This document shows, in pieces, positions 1-6,127 of a stretch of 30,572 bases of DNA (position 1 is its first letter; every line of letters begins with the position of its first letter). The translations under genes were made by a program, and so were the position numbers. This DNA comes from an uncultured Brevibacterium sp. (GTDB lineage Bacteria; Actinomycetota; Actinomycetes; Actinomycetales; Brevibacteriaceae), in the NCBI GenBank assembly GCA_902489215.1, contig CABTZE010000005.1:1-30572 (forward strand), given 5' to 3'. A model generated the notes under the pieces. The model searched no databases. It saw only the letters and a list, made by a program, of their open reading frames with translations, and was not told where the DNA came from.

Positions 1-92
1 CATCCGGCACCATTGCCGCGCCGGTCAAAACCGTTCTGTACGGGCCGGAGGGCATCGGCAAAAGCACTTTTGCCGCCCAGTTCCCCGCCCCG
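1..92 (+). other. Fragment of a phage-type P-loop ATPase gene
   Basis: In the frame starting at base 3 the sequence reads through VKTVLYGPEGIGKSTFAAQF, a textbook Walker A (GPEGIGKST) in the setting typical of phage RecA-like/AAA single-protein ATPases, where the next residues usually continue as PxPVFID. The frame stays open into the hydantoinase B reading of the next feature, with no stop between them. Hydantoinase B has no P-loop, so this stretch does not belong to that gene. It is either a real recombination joint with phage DNA or an assembly artefact at the contig edge; the shared PAPV-like residues around 84-96 would offer a microhomology joint. The fragment is too short to name further. 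Confidence 0.5.
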
Positions 93-674
93 GTCGCCCA
101 CGGGAACACGCAGACCTCTCAGAGGATCGTCGACACGATCCTCGGAGCGCTCGATCAGTTCACCGAGGGCCTGGTGCCGGCCGCCTCGAGCGGCAGCATG
201 AGCATCATCACGATCGGCGGAGTGGATCCGCTCAACGGGGAGTACTACTCGTATGTGGAAACCTATGGCGGCGGGCAGGGCGCCGGCCCCGAATTCGATG
301 GTGCTTCCGCCACCCACACGCACATGACTAACACCCGCAACACCCCGTGCGAAGTGATTGAACGTGAATACCCACTGCGCGTAGACAGCTACGAAATCGC
401 TCGCAACACCGGCGGGGACGGTGCCGCGACCGGCGGCAGCGGACTGCGCCGAAGCCTGACGCTCACCCGCGGTCAGGCGACGGTGGTTGCTGGCACCTCG
501 CGCGTCACGACGGCTCCGTGGGGCCTGGAAGACGGCGGCGATGGGATCAGCGCCCGCATCACCCTTGCCGAAGGTGATGAGCTGCGCGAACTCGAATCGA
601 TGTCAAAGCTCACGGTCCGCGCAGGACAGACCGTATCCATCCAGACCGCGGGCGGCGGTGGATACGGGAAATGA
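93..674 (+). CDS. Hydantoinase B/oxoprolinase family protein, C-terminal part
   Basis: The C-terminal ~190 residues of a HyuB-type subunit of N-methylhydantoinase/5-oxoprolinase-like ATP-dependent amidohydrolases (HyuA+HyuB), which open cyclic amides in the cytosol. Visible family marks are GNTQTSQRIVD, then VPAASSGSM, YVETYGGGQGAGPEFDG, ATHTHMTNTRNTPCEVIE, and the glycine-rich end AGGGGYGK just before the stop at 672-674. Full-length HyuB proteins are over 500 residues, so most of the gene lies outside the window or was lost. Upstream of base ~93 the homology stops abruptly and is replaced by a P-loop fragment. The next gene begins 30 bp downstream and probably shares its transcript. The family call is firm; substrate unknown. 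Confidence 0.82.
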   Translation, partial: VAHGNTQTSQRIVDTILGALDQFTEGLVPAASSGSMSIITIGGVDPLNGEYYSYVETYGGGQGAGPEFDGASATHTHMTNTRNTPCEVIEREYPLRVDSYEIARNTGGDGAATGGSGLRRSLTLTRGQATVVAGTSRVTTAPWGLEDGGDGISARITLAEGDELRELESMSKLTVRAGQTVSIQTAGGGGYGK

Positions 675-704
675 CACCCACAAGCTTGTTGGAGAGAAAA
701 AACC

Positions 705-1844
705 ATGTCCGACACCCGTATTGACTTCCTATACCTGAGCGAACCCAACATGATTGCCGCCGGCGTGACCGACATGGCTCGCTGTGTGGACGTCATGGAG
801 GAAACCCTCGTGCTTCTGCGCCGCGGCGATTTCCGGATGGCAGGTTCGAACGCCATGTCGCACGGTGCGATGGTCAGCTTCCCGAAAGAACCCGAATTCG
901 ACTCAATGCCGGCTGACGGCCCAGACCGCCGCTTCATGGCGATGCCGGCCTACCTGGGCGGACGCTTCCACACATCCGGTGTGAAGTGGTACGGCTCGAA
1001 CATCGAGAACCGCAAGAAGGGCCTGCCCCGGTCGATCCACACTTTTGCCCTCAGCGATGCTGACACGGGGGCGCCGCTGGCGTACATGTCCGCAAACTTG
1101 ATTTCGGCCTACAGGACCGGAGCGATTCCCGGTGTTGCCGCTAAACACCTGGCCCGTAAGGATGCGCGAACGTTCGGCATTGTGGGCCCCGGCGTCATCG
1201 GCCGGTCCGTCACACAGGCGGTGCTGTCACAGTGTGAGGGCGTTGAGGAGATTCTGGTCAACGGCATAGACCAGCCGGACGTGGACCGCTACCGGGCATT
1301 CATTGAAGAGAACTTCCCCCACATCCGGTCGGTGCGTGCGGCTGCCGAGGTCGAGGCGGTGGTCCGGCAAGCCGATGTTGTCACCGTGACAGTGACGACC
1401 GGCGAAGAAGGTTCGTCCGCTTTCCCCTTCATTGACGAAGAGTGGATCAAACCGGGAGCGATCCTGCTGCTGCCCACGGCCGTTCGATTCGATGACACGT
1501 TCATAGCGTCGGATCGTGTGACGAAGGTCGTCGATTCCTGGCGCCTATATGACGCGTGGGCTGATGAATACGGTGTCGGCGCCTACCAGAAGCTGGGCAT
1601 CATCGGCACGCACTGGCACGACCTCATGCGCGCTGGCCTGCTGGAACGCGATTCGATTGTCGACATGGCCGACATCATCGAAGGTGCCGAACCCGGCAGG
1701 CAGAACGACGACCAGATCTTCCTGTACTCCGTCGGCGGCATGCCCGTGGAGGACGTTGCCTGGGCCACCGAGGTCTACCGCACCGCACTGGACATGGGCA
1801 TCGGCACCACGCTCAACCTGTGGGAGAGCCCCGCTTTGGCTTGA
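705..1844 (+). CDS. Ornithine cyclodeaminase/mu-crystallin family protein, tyramine oxidase subunit B type
   Basis: A 379-residue protein of the ornithine cyclodeaminase/mu-crystallin superfamily, close in sequence style to entries annotated 'tyramine oxidase subunit B'. The Rossmann NAD-binding motif FGIVGPGVIGRSV lies near residues 157-169. Upstream, MPAYLGGRFHTSGVKWYGSN (about 80-99) and LPRSIHTF form the conserved N-terminal substrate domain, and SVGGMPVEDVAW and IGTTLNLWE close the protein as in the family. Start ATG 705 has GGAGAG upstream. It follows hydantoinase B by 30 bp, a pairing that suggests one amine or amino-acid-derivative catabolic operon; that functional link is inference. 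The actual substrate is not readable from sequence. Confidence 0.8.
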   Translation: MSDTRIDFLYLSEPNMIAAGVTDMARCVDVMEETLVLLRRGDFRMAGSNAMSHGAMVSFPKEPEFDSMPADGPDRRFMAMPAYLGGRFHTSGVKWYGSNIENRKKGLPRSIHTFALSDADTGAPLAYMSANLISAYRTGAIPGVAAKHLARKDARTFGIVGPGVIGRSVTQAVLSQCEGVEEILVNGIDQPDVDRYRAFIEENFPHIRSVRAAAEVEAVVRQADVVTVTVTTGEEGSSAFPFIDEEWIKPGAILLLPTAVRFDDTFIASDRVTKVVDSWRLYDAWADEYGVGAYQKLGIIGTHWHDLMRAGLLERDSIVDMADIIEGAEPGRQNDDQIFLYSVGGMPVEDVAWATEVYRTALDMGIGTTLNLWESPALA

Positions 1845-1870
1845 GGGCGGCCGCGGCGGCTTGGCTGCGC

Positions 1871-1906
1871 GGCGCTTGGCGATGCTGGGGCGCTTGGCGG
1901 TGCTGT
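1871..1906 (+). repeat. Tandem 18-bp direct repeat
   Basis: Two adjacent copies (1871-1888 and 1889-1906) of GGCGCTTGGCGATGCTGG, the second with two substitutions (GGCGCTTGGCGGTGCTGT). A partial, more diverged copy precedes them at about 1855-1870. They lie between the stop of the cyclodeaminase-like gene and a long inverted repeat at the broken edge of the chromate transporter. No coding sense was found in this stretch. Confidence 0.75.
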
Positions 1907-1928
1907 GGCGCTTTCACGCCAGTTTCAC

Positions 1929-1989
1929 GCGCTAATGCAGATTTGCGCGTAAATGCGCTGCATTAACGCGTGAATCTGCATTTAAGCGC
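1929..1989. repeat. Long imperfect inverted repeat at the truncation edge of chrA
   Basis: Left arm 1929-1950 (GCGCTAATGCAGATTTGCGC...) pairs with right arm 1966-1989 (...AATCTGCATTTAAGCGC) over about 20 positions with a few mismatches and a two-base bulge. The 15-base loop repeats the core as GCTGCATTA. The right arm contains the first possible start (GTG 1970) of the truncated chromate transporter. There is no T-run, so it is not a convincing intrinsic terminator. It could be a cruciform-forming recombination scar or a former regulatory palindrome. Confidence 0.7.
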
Positions 1990-2779
1990 AAGGTTGCAGT
2001 CGCGGGATGCGTGCAAAGCTGCGGCAGGGGCTGTTTTGGCGCTGCTGATACCGGGAAACCTCGGGCAGGTGACCGCTATCGGTGTGGGGCTTGTGGCGGG
2101 GCTGCTCTTCTGCCGTGGAATGGCTGGTGGCGCTGACCATCCCCTGCGTGTGCCCGTCTCGAAGACCGCGGGTTTGGTCAGCGCTGGTCTGTTCGTGGTC
2201 CTCTTAATGGGGCTTCCGCTGTTGGCCGGCCTGATTGCGAACCCGTGGGTCGCCACTGCCGATGCGTTCTACAGGTCTGGTGCGCTGGTATTCGGGGGCG
2301 GGCATGTTGTGCTGCCGCTGCTGCAGGGAGAGCCCGCGATTGCCGAGGCGGTGAGCCAGGACCAGTACCTAGCTGGCTATGGAGCGGCTCAGGCTGTTCC
2401 CGGTCCGCTGTTCACATTCGCAGCATTCTTAGGGTTCACCATGGAAACCGGGGCCGAGGCGTGGCTTAGTTCCGCACTTGCCCTGGTTGCCGTGCTCCTC
2501 CCCGGGGTGTTGCTGGTGATCGCCGCGTTGCCGTTCTGGGCAGCGGTGCAGACAAGCCCGCTGGCCCGCTCTGGTGTGGCGGGAGCGAACGCCGCTGTTG
2601 TCGGGATCCTCGCAGCTGCTCTCATCACCCCGGTTGTCACTTCGGCCATTACGGGACTCGCTCCCCTGCTGATCGTGCTGGCGTGCCTGGCACTGCTCAT
2701 GCTGGCCAAGTGGCCAGCGTGGGCCGTCGTGTTGATCGGCGCGGCGACTGGGCTTGCAGCAAGCCTCATTGGGGCGTAG
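1970..2779 (+). pseudogene. chrA: Chromate transporter ChrA, C-terminal half only (truncated)
   Basis: 269 residues matching the C-terminal half of long-form ChrA chromate/sulfate antiporters. Family marks are FYRSGALVFGGGHVVLPLLQ (about residues 100-119) followed by YLAGYGAAQAVPGPLFTFAA, and roughly six hydrophobic segments down to the end. Full ChrA is near 400 residues with two homologous halves, each with its own FGG motif; the N-terminal half is absent. The first in-frame start is GTG 1970, which sits inside the inverted repeat, and an in-frame TAA lies just upstream at 1964-1966. Homology appears to begin only around residue 18. Short single-domain ChrA proteins exist as pairs, but no partner is present here. 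It is most likely a remnant, though a shortened product cannot be excluded. Confidence 0.62.
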
Positions 2780-2850
2780 GTGGGCAGCTTTCGAAGGGTC
2801 GTGTCAGAGCTCCTGAATACACTTGCTTCAAACAGCGAGAGGAGCACGGC

Positions 2851-3060
2851 ATGACCACGATAACTGTCAAACTGTCTGACGAAGACGCAGCCCTTGTTCG
2901 CAAGTATGCCAACTTCGCAGGCGTCACAATTTCCGACTTCGCCCGGACAGCAATCTTGGAGAAAGTCGAAGACTCCTGTGACCTACAAGAACTCCGCGAA
3001 ACACTCGCAAAGGACAATGGCGAACGATTCAGCATCGACGAGGCCCTAGGGGACCTCTAA
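2851..3060 (+). CDS. Ribbon-helix-helix antitoxin-like protein (RelB/DUF6290 type), orphan
   Basis: A 69-residue protein opening with MTTITVKLSDEDAALVRKYA, the beta strand plus helix of a ribbon-helix-helix DNA-binding antitoxin, followed by GVTISDFARTAILEKVED (second helix) and an acidic C-terminus (FSIDEALGDL) of the kind that contacts a RelE-family toxin. The start was chosen at ATG 2851 because AGCGAGAGGAG precedes it and the RHH fold begins there; longer upstream readings are not family-like. Known relatives are followed immediately by a RelE/ParE-like toxin, but the 110 bp before the next gene holds no recognisable toxin. A weak CACC..TTGGTGTTTT hairpin follows at 3062-3085. Confidence 0.72.
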   Translation: MTTITVKLSDEDAALVRKYANFAGVTISDFARTAILEKVEDSCDLQELRETLAKDNGERFSIDEALGDL

Positions 3061-3170
3061 GCACACCCCAACCATCTTGGTGTTTTCCATCGGCCGGCGC
3101 GACAAAATCTACAGGCGCTGAACGAAAAGCTGCGGAAGCACACTTTGAAGCTCTTTGCTCGAAGGGAACA

Positions 3171-3659
3171 ATGACTGCACTCACGACTGAGCGACTGACA
3201 CTTCGCCCTCCACAGGATGGCGATGAAGATGCTGTCTTCACAATCCACTCGGACCCAAGGACCTACCAGCATCGCCCTGAACTGGCGATGAAGAACCGCG
3301 AAGAAGCTTTCGAGCTGCTGGCCGCATGGCAGCACAACTGGGCGGAGGACGGAATCGGCTATTTTGTTGTCGTCCGAGAACCAGCCGACATCATCGGCTT
3401 TACAGGCCTGCGCTTCTCAGAAGAACAGGGCGAACAGGTGCTCAACCTCTACTACCGTTTTGCACCCGAAGCCCAGGGAAAGGGCTATGCCGCCGAAGCC
3501 GCGGCGGCCGCCATCGAATGGGCACGCCAGACGCACCCCGAACGTCCAGTCGTGGCGATCATTGATCCGAACAACGCCCCGTCTGCCCGGTTGGCTGAAA
3601 AGCTCGGCCTGCACCTGCAGACGGCAAACCATGAACAAGGCCACCTGTACCGGCTTTGA
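3171..3659 (+). CDS. GNAT family N-acetyltransferase, RimJ/RimL-like
   Basis: A 162-residue acetyltransferase of the GCN5-related fold. The N-terminus LTTERLTLRPPQDGDEDAVF is typical of the RimJ/RimL (Acetyltransf_3) branch. Acetyl-CoA-binding motif A is RFAPEAQGKGYAAEA (Q102-G-K-G-Y-A), and motif B contains DPNNAPSARLAEKLGL. Length matches single-domain members. ATG 3171 is preceded by AAGGGA at suitable distance. It stands alone between the orphan antitoxin and the ssrA terminator, which can also end this transcript. The substrate (amine, ribosomal protein N-terminus or antibiotic) is not predictable. Confidence 0.85.
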   Translation: MTALTTERLTLRPPQDGDEDAVFTIHSDPRTYQHRPELAMKNREEAFELLAAWQHNWAEDGIGYFVVVREPADIIGFTGLRFSEEQGEQVLNLYYRFAPEAQGKGYAAEAAAAAIEWARQTHPERPVVAIIDPNNAPSARLAEKLGLHLQTANHEQGHLYRL

Positions 3660-3728
3660 ACGCAAGCCGCGGCAGAGCTTCGGCGCACTGGAACGCTGGC
3701 CGATGGCTGTCGAAAAGCGCCAAATAAA

Positions 3729-3766
3729 AAGTCTCGGGACACCGCATAAGCGATGTCCCGAGACTT
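3729..3766 (-). terminator. Terminator hairpin shared by ssrA and the GNAT gene
   Basis: Perfect 13-bp arms AAGTCTCGGGACA (3729-3741) and TGTCCCGAGACTT (3754-3766) around a 12-base loop. Read on the minus strand the stem is followed by TTTTTATTTG, a good U-run, so it fits as the ssrA intrinsic terminator lying 8 bp past the tmRNA 3' end. From the plus strand it can end the GNAT transcript too. Confidence 0.88.
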
Positions 3767-3773
3767 AACTGAG

Positions 3774-4160
3774 TGGAGATGCCGGGAATCGAACCCGGGT
3801 CCGTCGACGATGCACCGAGGCTTCTCCGGGTGCAGTTCGTGAAGAATGTTTCTTAGGTCCTGAGCTTGGCACGAACACCGTGCTCAACAGACGGAGTTGA
3901 GTAGAAGTCCCAACGATGTCCCCAACAAACACCGTCAGCAGTGGCTTTCTAAACTGATACCGGGAGCTAGGCCGAAAGCAGACCTAGGCCGGCAGAGTCG
4001 CAGCTCGCTAGTTGAAGGCCTTTATCAGGCGGCGAGGGCGAACTCGGTGCGGTCGTTAGATTTAGCACCTATTGTTTTGCAAGGATCGTTAACGAGATGA
4101 CCCTGCATCCTCGACCCGCTTCACTCGACACACACGTCAACGTCGAAACCGATCATCCCC
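3774..4160 (-). ncRNA. ssrA: Transfer-messenger RNA (tmRNA)
   Basis: The 387-nt tmRNA rescues ribosomes stalled on broken mRNAs together with SmpB, which is encoded nearby. The 5' end reads GGGGATGATCGGTTTCGACG (from 4160 leftward). The 3' tRNA-like end reads GACCCGGGTTCGATTCCCGG followed by CATCTCC and discriminator A (3774). The 5' GGGGAUG and 3' CAUCUCC pair as a seven-bp acceptor stem with one G-U. The tag reading frame lies at 4066-4025 (separate entry). The genomic bases after the discriminator are CTC, so the CCA tail is not encoded. Orientation and gene neighbourhood (prfB, smpB) are as expected for the phylum. Confidence 0.96.
4025..4066 (-). other. tmRNA proteolysis-tag open reading frame
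   Basis: Starting at the GCU resume codon (4066-4064), the mRNA-like part of ssrA reads AKSNDRTEFALAA followed by UGA (4027-4025) and a nearby UAA. The C-terminal ALAA is the conserved protease-recognition end of bacterial tags, and the RTEFALAA part resembles high-GC actinobacterial tags. Confidence 0.93.
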
Positions 4161-4347
4161 ATATTCATTTGTCTAACACACAGCCGTAACGCTGCGGACT
4201 CAGAAGATTATTCCACCCCAGCGGCCAACAACACCAACCGGGGTGCACCACAACGATGCCGAGGGCCTGAGCCGCAACAACAGCAGCACCAGAACCAGCA
4301 CTTCCCACCAGCCTCACAGCACCCGCCATGAGCTAACTCAGAGACGC

Positions 4348-4363
4348 TCAGTTTGCAAACTGA
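4348..4363. repeat. Perfect 16-bp palindrome
   Basis: TCAGTTTGCAAACTGA is its own reverse complement. It lies 20 bp from a perfect DnaA box in otherwise non-coding DNA, so it is a plausible dimeric-regulator operator. Nothing identifies the binding protein. Confidence 0.6.
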
Positions 4364-4383
4364 AAAGCGCATATCCCACAGCT

Positions 4384-4392
4384 TTGTCCACA
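4384..4392 (+). promoter_or_regulatory. DnaA box TTGTCCACA
   Basis: Exact match to the DnaA-box form TTGTCCACA common at origins of high-GC actinobacteria. It is intergenic. There is no dnaA, dnaN or gyrase gene nearby, so this is not evidence of the chromosomal origin by itself. Confidence 0.5.
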
Positions 4393-4598
4393 ACGGTGGA
4401 AAAGCATCACTCAACAAGCAAAATCCCCGTTGATTCACGGTTAAGGGAACCTTGCCACAGTCTTATTCCACAAACCCACCCACAGTGAACCCTGCGGCGT
4501 GACAGAAATCCATCCCCCGGCATTCGCGCAGGTCAGAGACCCAAAATCAGCGAAACCGCCACCTCAGACCGCGCTCTGAAAAAAATTTCTCCAGCAAC

Positions 4599-4618
4599 TT
4601 ATCCCCACGTTATCCACA
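4599..4618 (+). promoter_or_regulatory. Pair of DnaA boxes one helical turn apart
   Basis: TTATCCCCA at 4599-4607 (one mismatch) and TTATCCACA at 4610-4618 (perfect), starts 11 bp apart and in the same orientation. They are preceded by an A/T-rich run at 4579-4590. Tandem same-face boxes beside AT-rich DNA are what cooperative DnaA binding needs. Confidence 0.5.
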
Positions 4619-4711
4619 GCCGCATCTGAAAACTGCCTACATCCCCGAAGAACCGGGCGAAAACCGCACAAACCCAGCCCTAATCGGCCCAGCACACCAC
4701 CCGAAAACAGA

Positions 4712-4751
4712 AGTCCCGCTGCCCTCCCCCAAAGGGAGCGACAGCGGGACT
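4712..4751 (-). terminator. Terminator of the DsbA-like gene
   Basis: AGTCCCGCTG-CCCTCCC (4712-4728) pairs with GGGAG-CGA-CAGCGGGACT (4734-4751), with a small bulge and a short A-rich loop. Read on the minus strand it follows the DsbA-like stop by 90 bp and is followed by TCTGTTTTCGG, a weak U-run. Confidence 0.68.
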
Positions 4752-4841
4752 CAGCAGACTTCAGGTGAGCTCCACCTCGTCAGAGAAGAAAAGCAGAGAC
4801 CACCCGAAGGCGCTCAGAAATCAGCGCAGGCCTCGGATACC

Positions 4842-5480
4842 TCAGAGACCCTTGGTGCTCTGCGTGTCAGGCCCTCCGGCCGGGCGTGTGCGCTTGAGTT
4901 CGTAGAAGGTTTCGGCAGTGGCCAGGTTGCTCAGACCGTCCCACATGGCGAGGCTTTCTTCTTCCTCCGGAAGCGTGAGGATCACCGGGCCGAAGTAACC
5001 CTGCTTGGTGCCGTCTTCGCGTTCAAAGGCGATGATCGGCACACCAACGTCGTCACCGACCAGGTCGAGAGCCGACTTCAGCTCAGCGTTGAGGTGCTCG
5101 TCCCAGCTGTCATCGTCAGCGGCCTTCAGGAGATCGGCAGACAAGCCAGAATCAGCGAGGATTTCGCTCATGAGCTCGTCCGTGAAGTCCGTTCCGTCAA
5201 CGTGCCGAGCCGCACCGAACACCGTGTATAAGCCGCCGGCGTCGGCACCTTCTTTCTCAGCCGCCGCGATCACACGCAGCACGCGGTGACCGGCGTTGTG
5301 GCCTTTGGAGTGACCAGAGTCTTCGTTGGCACCACCGGGCAGTTCGTCATTCTTAATCGCCAGGCTGAACGGACGCCACGTGACGTCGATGTCGCGCTTG
5401 GCGCTGACCTGCACAAGCCAACGGCTGGTAACCCAGCAGAAGGGGCAAGAGGGATCGTAATAAAAATCTACTCGCTGCAT
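4842..5480 (-). CDS. DsbA-family mycothiol-dependent nitroreductase-like protein (Rv2466c type)
   Basis: A 212-residue cytosolic thioredoxin-fold protein with no signal peptide. The N-terminus MQRVDFYYDPSCPFCWVTSR places the redox motif C12-P-F-C15 at the start of the first helix, as in the actinobacterial DsbA family typified by Mycobacterium tuberculosis Rv2466c, a mycothiol-dependent reductase. The helical insertion follows (about 60-135), then the cis-Pro strand VGVPIIAFERE and GYFGPVIL, both conserved in that branch. It implies that the cell uses mycothiol, though that is inference. It runs on the same strand as smpB, 119 bp downstream of it, and ends before the hairpin at 4712-4751. Confidence 0.82.
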   Translation of the reverse strand: MQRVDFYYDPSCPFCWVTSRWLVQVSAKRDIDVTWRPFSLAIKNDELPGGANEDSGHSKGHNAGHRVLRVIAAAEKEGADAGGLYTVFGAARHVDGTDFTDELMSEILADSGLSADLLKAADDDSWDEHLNAELKSALDLVGDDVGVPIIAFEREDGTKQGYFGPVILTLPEEEESLAMWDGLSNLATAETFYELKRTRPAGGPDTQSTKGL

Positions 5481-5599
5481 ATCCCGAGTTTAACGACTCA
5501 CACTGCACAGCGCACCGGCCGAAACCCCTGCCGAGGCGCCTGGCCGGTCACCGCTCATATGCCGGCTGAGCGCCGACTACAGGAAGGCCGAGGTGCCGC

Positions 5600-6091
5600 T
5601 CACCTGTTCTGGCGCAGCGACATGGCGCGTTCGGCTTCGCGCTTGTCCTGCTTTTCGCGCAGCGCCTGGCGCTTGTCCCAGTCCTTCTTACCCTTGGCCA
5701 AGGCGAAGGAGATTTTGACGCGCGAACCGGAGAAGTACAGTTCCAGCGGCACCAGCGTGCGGCCGGATTCTTTGAGCTTCTGGTTGATCTTGATGATCTC
5801 GGCCTTGTGCAGAAGCATCTTCCGCTTGCGCCTGGCGGCGTGGTTCGTCCACGTTCCCTGCAGGTATTCGGGAATGTAGATGTTCTCGATCCACGCTTCA
5901 CCGCGGTCAATGTGGGCGTAGCCGTCAGTGATGGAAGCACGACCTTCGCGCAGCGATTTCACTTCCGTGCCGGTGAGCACCAGGCCCGCTTCGAATTCCT
6001 CTTCCAGGTGGTAGTCAAAAGAGGCACGGCGATTGCGCGCGACGACCTTTTTGCCGTCGTTTTTGGTGGTCTCGCCGTTCTTCTTAGACAT
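5600..6091 (-). CDS. smpB: SsrA-binding protein SmpB
   Basis: A 163-residue tmRNA-binding protein that delivers alanyl-tmRNA to stalled ribosomes. The OB-fold core is clear: NRRASFDYHLEEEFEAGLVL (about 19-38), TGTEVKSLREG, ANIEN-like AWIENIYIPEY, and the lysine-rich LKESGRTLVPLELYFSGSRV. The C-terminal tail KGKKDWDKRQALREKQDKRE becomes helical in the decoding centre. It is slightly longer than the usual ~155 because of the charged ends. It starts 36 bp after prfB and belongs functionally with ssrA located 1.4 kb further along. In many actinobacteria ftsE and ftsX sit between prfB and smpB; here they are missing. Confidence 0.97.
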   Translation of the reverse strand: MSKKNGETTKNDGKKVVARNRRASFDYHLEEEFEAGLVLTGTEVKSLREGRASITDGYAHIDRGEAWIENIYIPEYLQGTWTNHAARRKRKMLLHKAEIIKINQKLKESGRTLVPLELYFSGSRVKISFALAKGKKDWDKRQALREKQDKREAERAMSLRQNR

Positions 6092-6127
6092 GTTTTAGTG
6101 GGGTCTTTCGATCAGGGACGCGCTTGA

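Larger units (their letters stand above)
4161..4711. other. Non-coding region upstream of ssrA with DnaA-box matches
   Basis: About 550 bp with no credible gene: the one open frame on the plus strand (4243-4488) has no family-like composition. The plus strand is strongly A+C rich. It holds a 16-bp perfect palindrome (4348-4363), a perfect actinobacterial-style DnaA box TTGTCCACA (4384-4392), an A-run GAAAAAAATTTC (4579-4590), and then two boxes one helical turn apart (4599-4607 TTATCCCCA and 4610-4618 TTATCCACA). The ssrA promoter must also lie at its left end, but I could not settle on hexamers. Confidence 0.6.

Noticed and set aside
1929..1989. Intrinsic terminator for the cyclodeaminase-like gene
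   Set aside because: The stem has a long loop, mismatches and no T-run on either side, and its right arm carries the next start codon.
4243..4488. An 81-aa plus-strand ORF upstream of ssrA
   Set aside because: Its Ser/Thr/His/Gln-rich composition reflects the A+C-rich strand, there is no ribosome-binding site, and it overlaps the DnaA box and palindrome.
4161..4711. A chromosomal replication origin (oriC)
   Set aside because: Despite DnaA-box matches there is no dnaA, dnaN, recF, gyrB, rpmH or parAB nearby, and only three or four boxes are present. Kept only as a regulatory or titration hypothesis.
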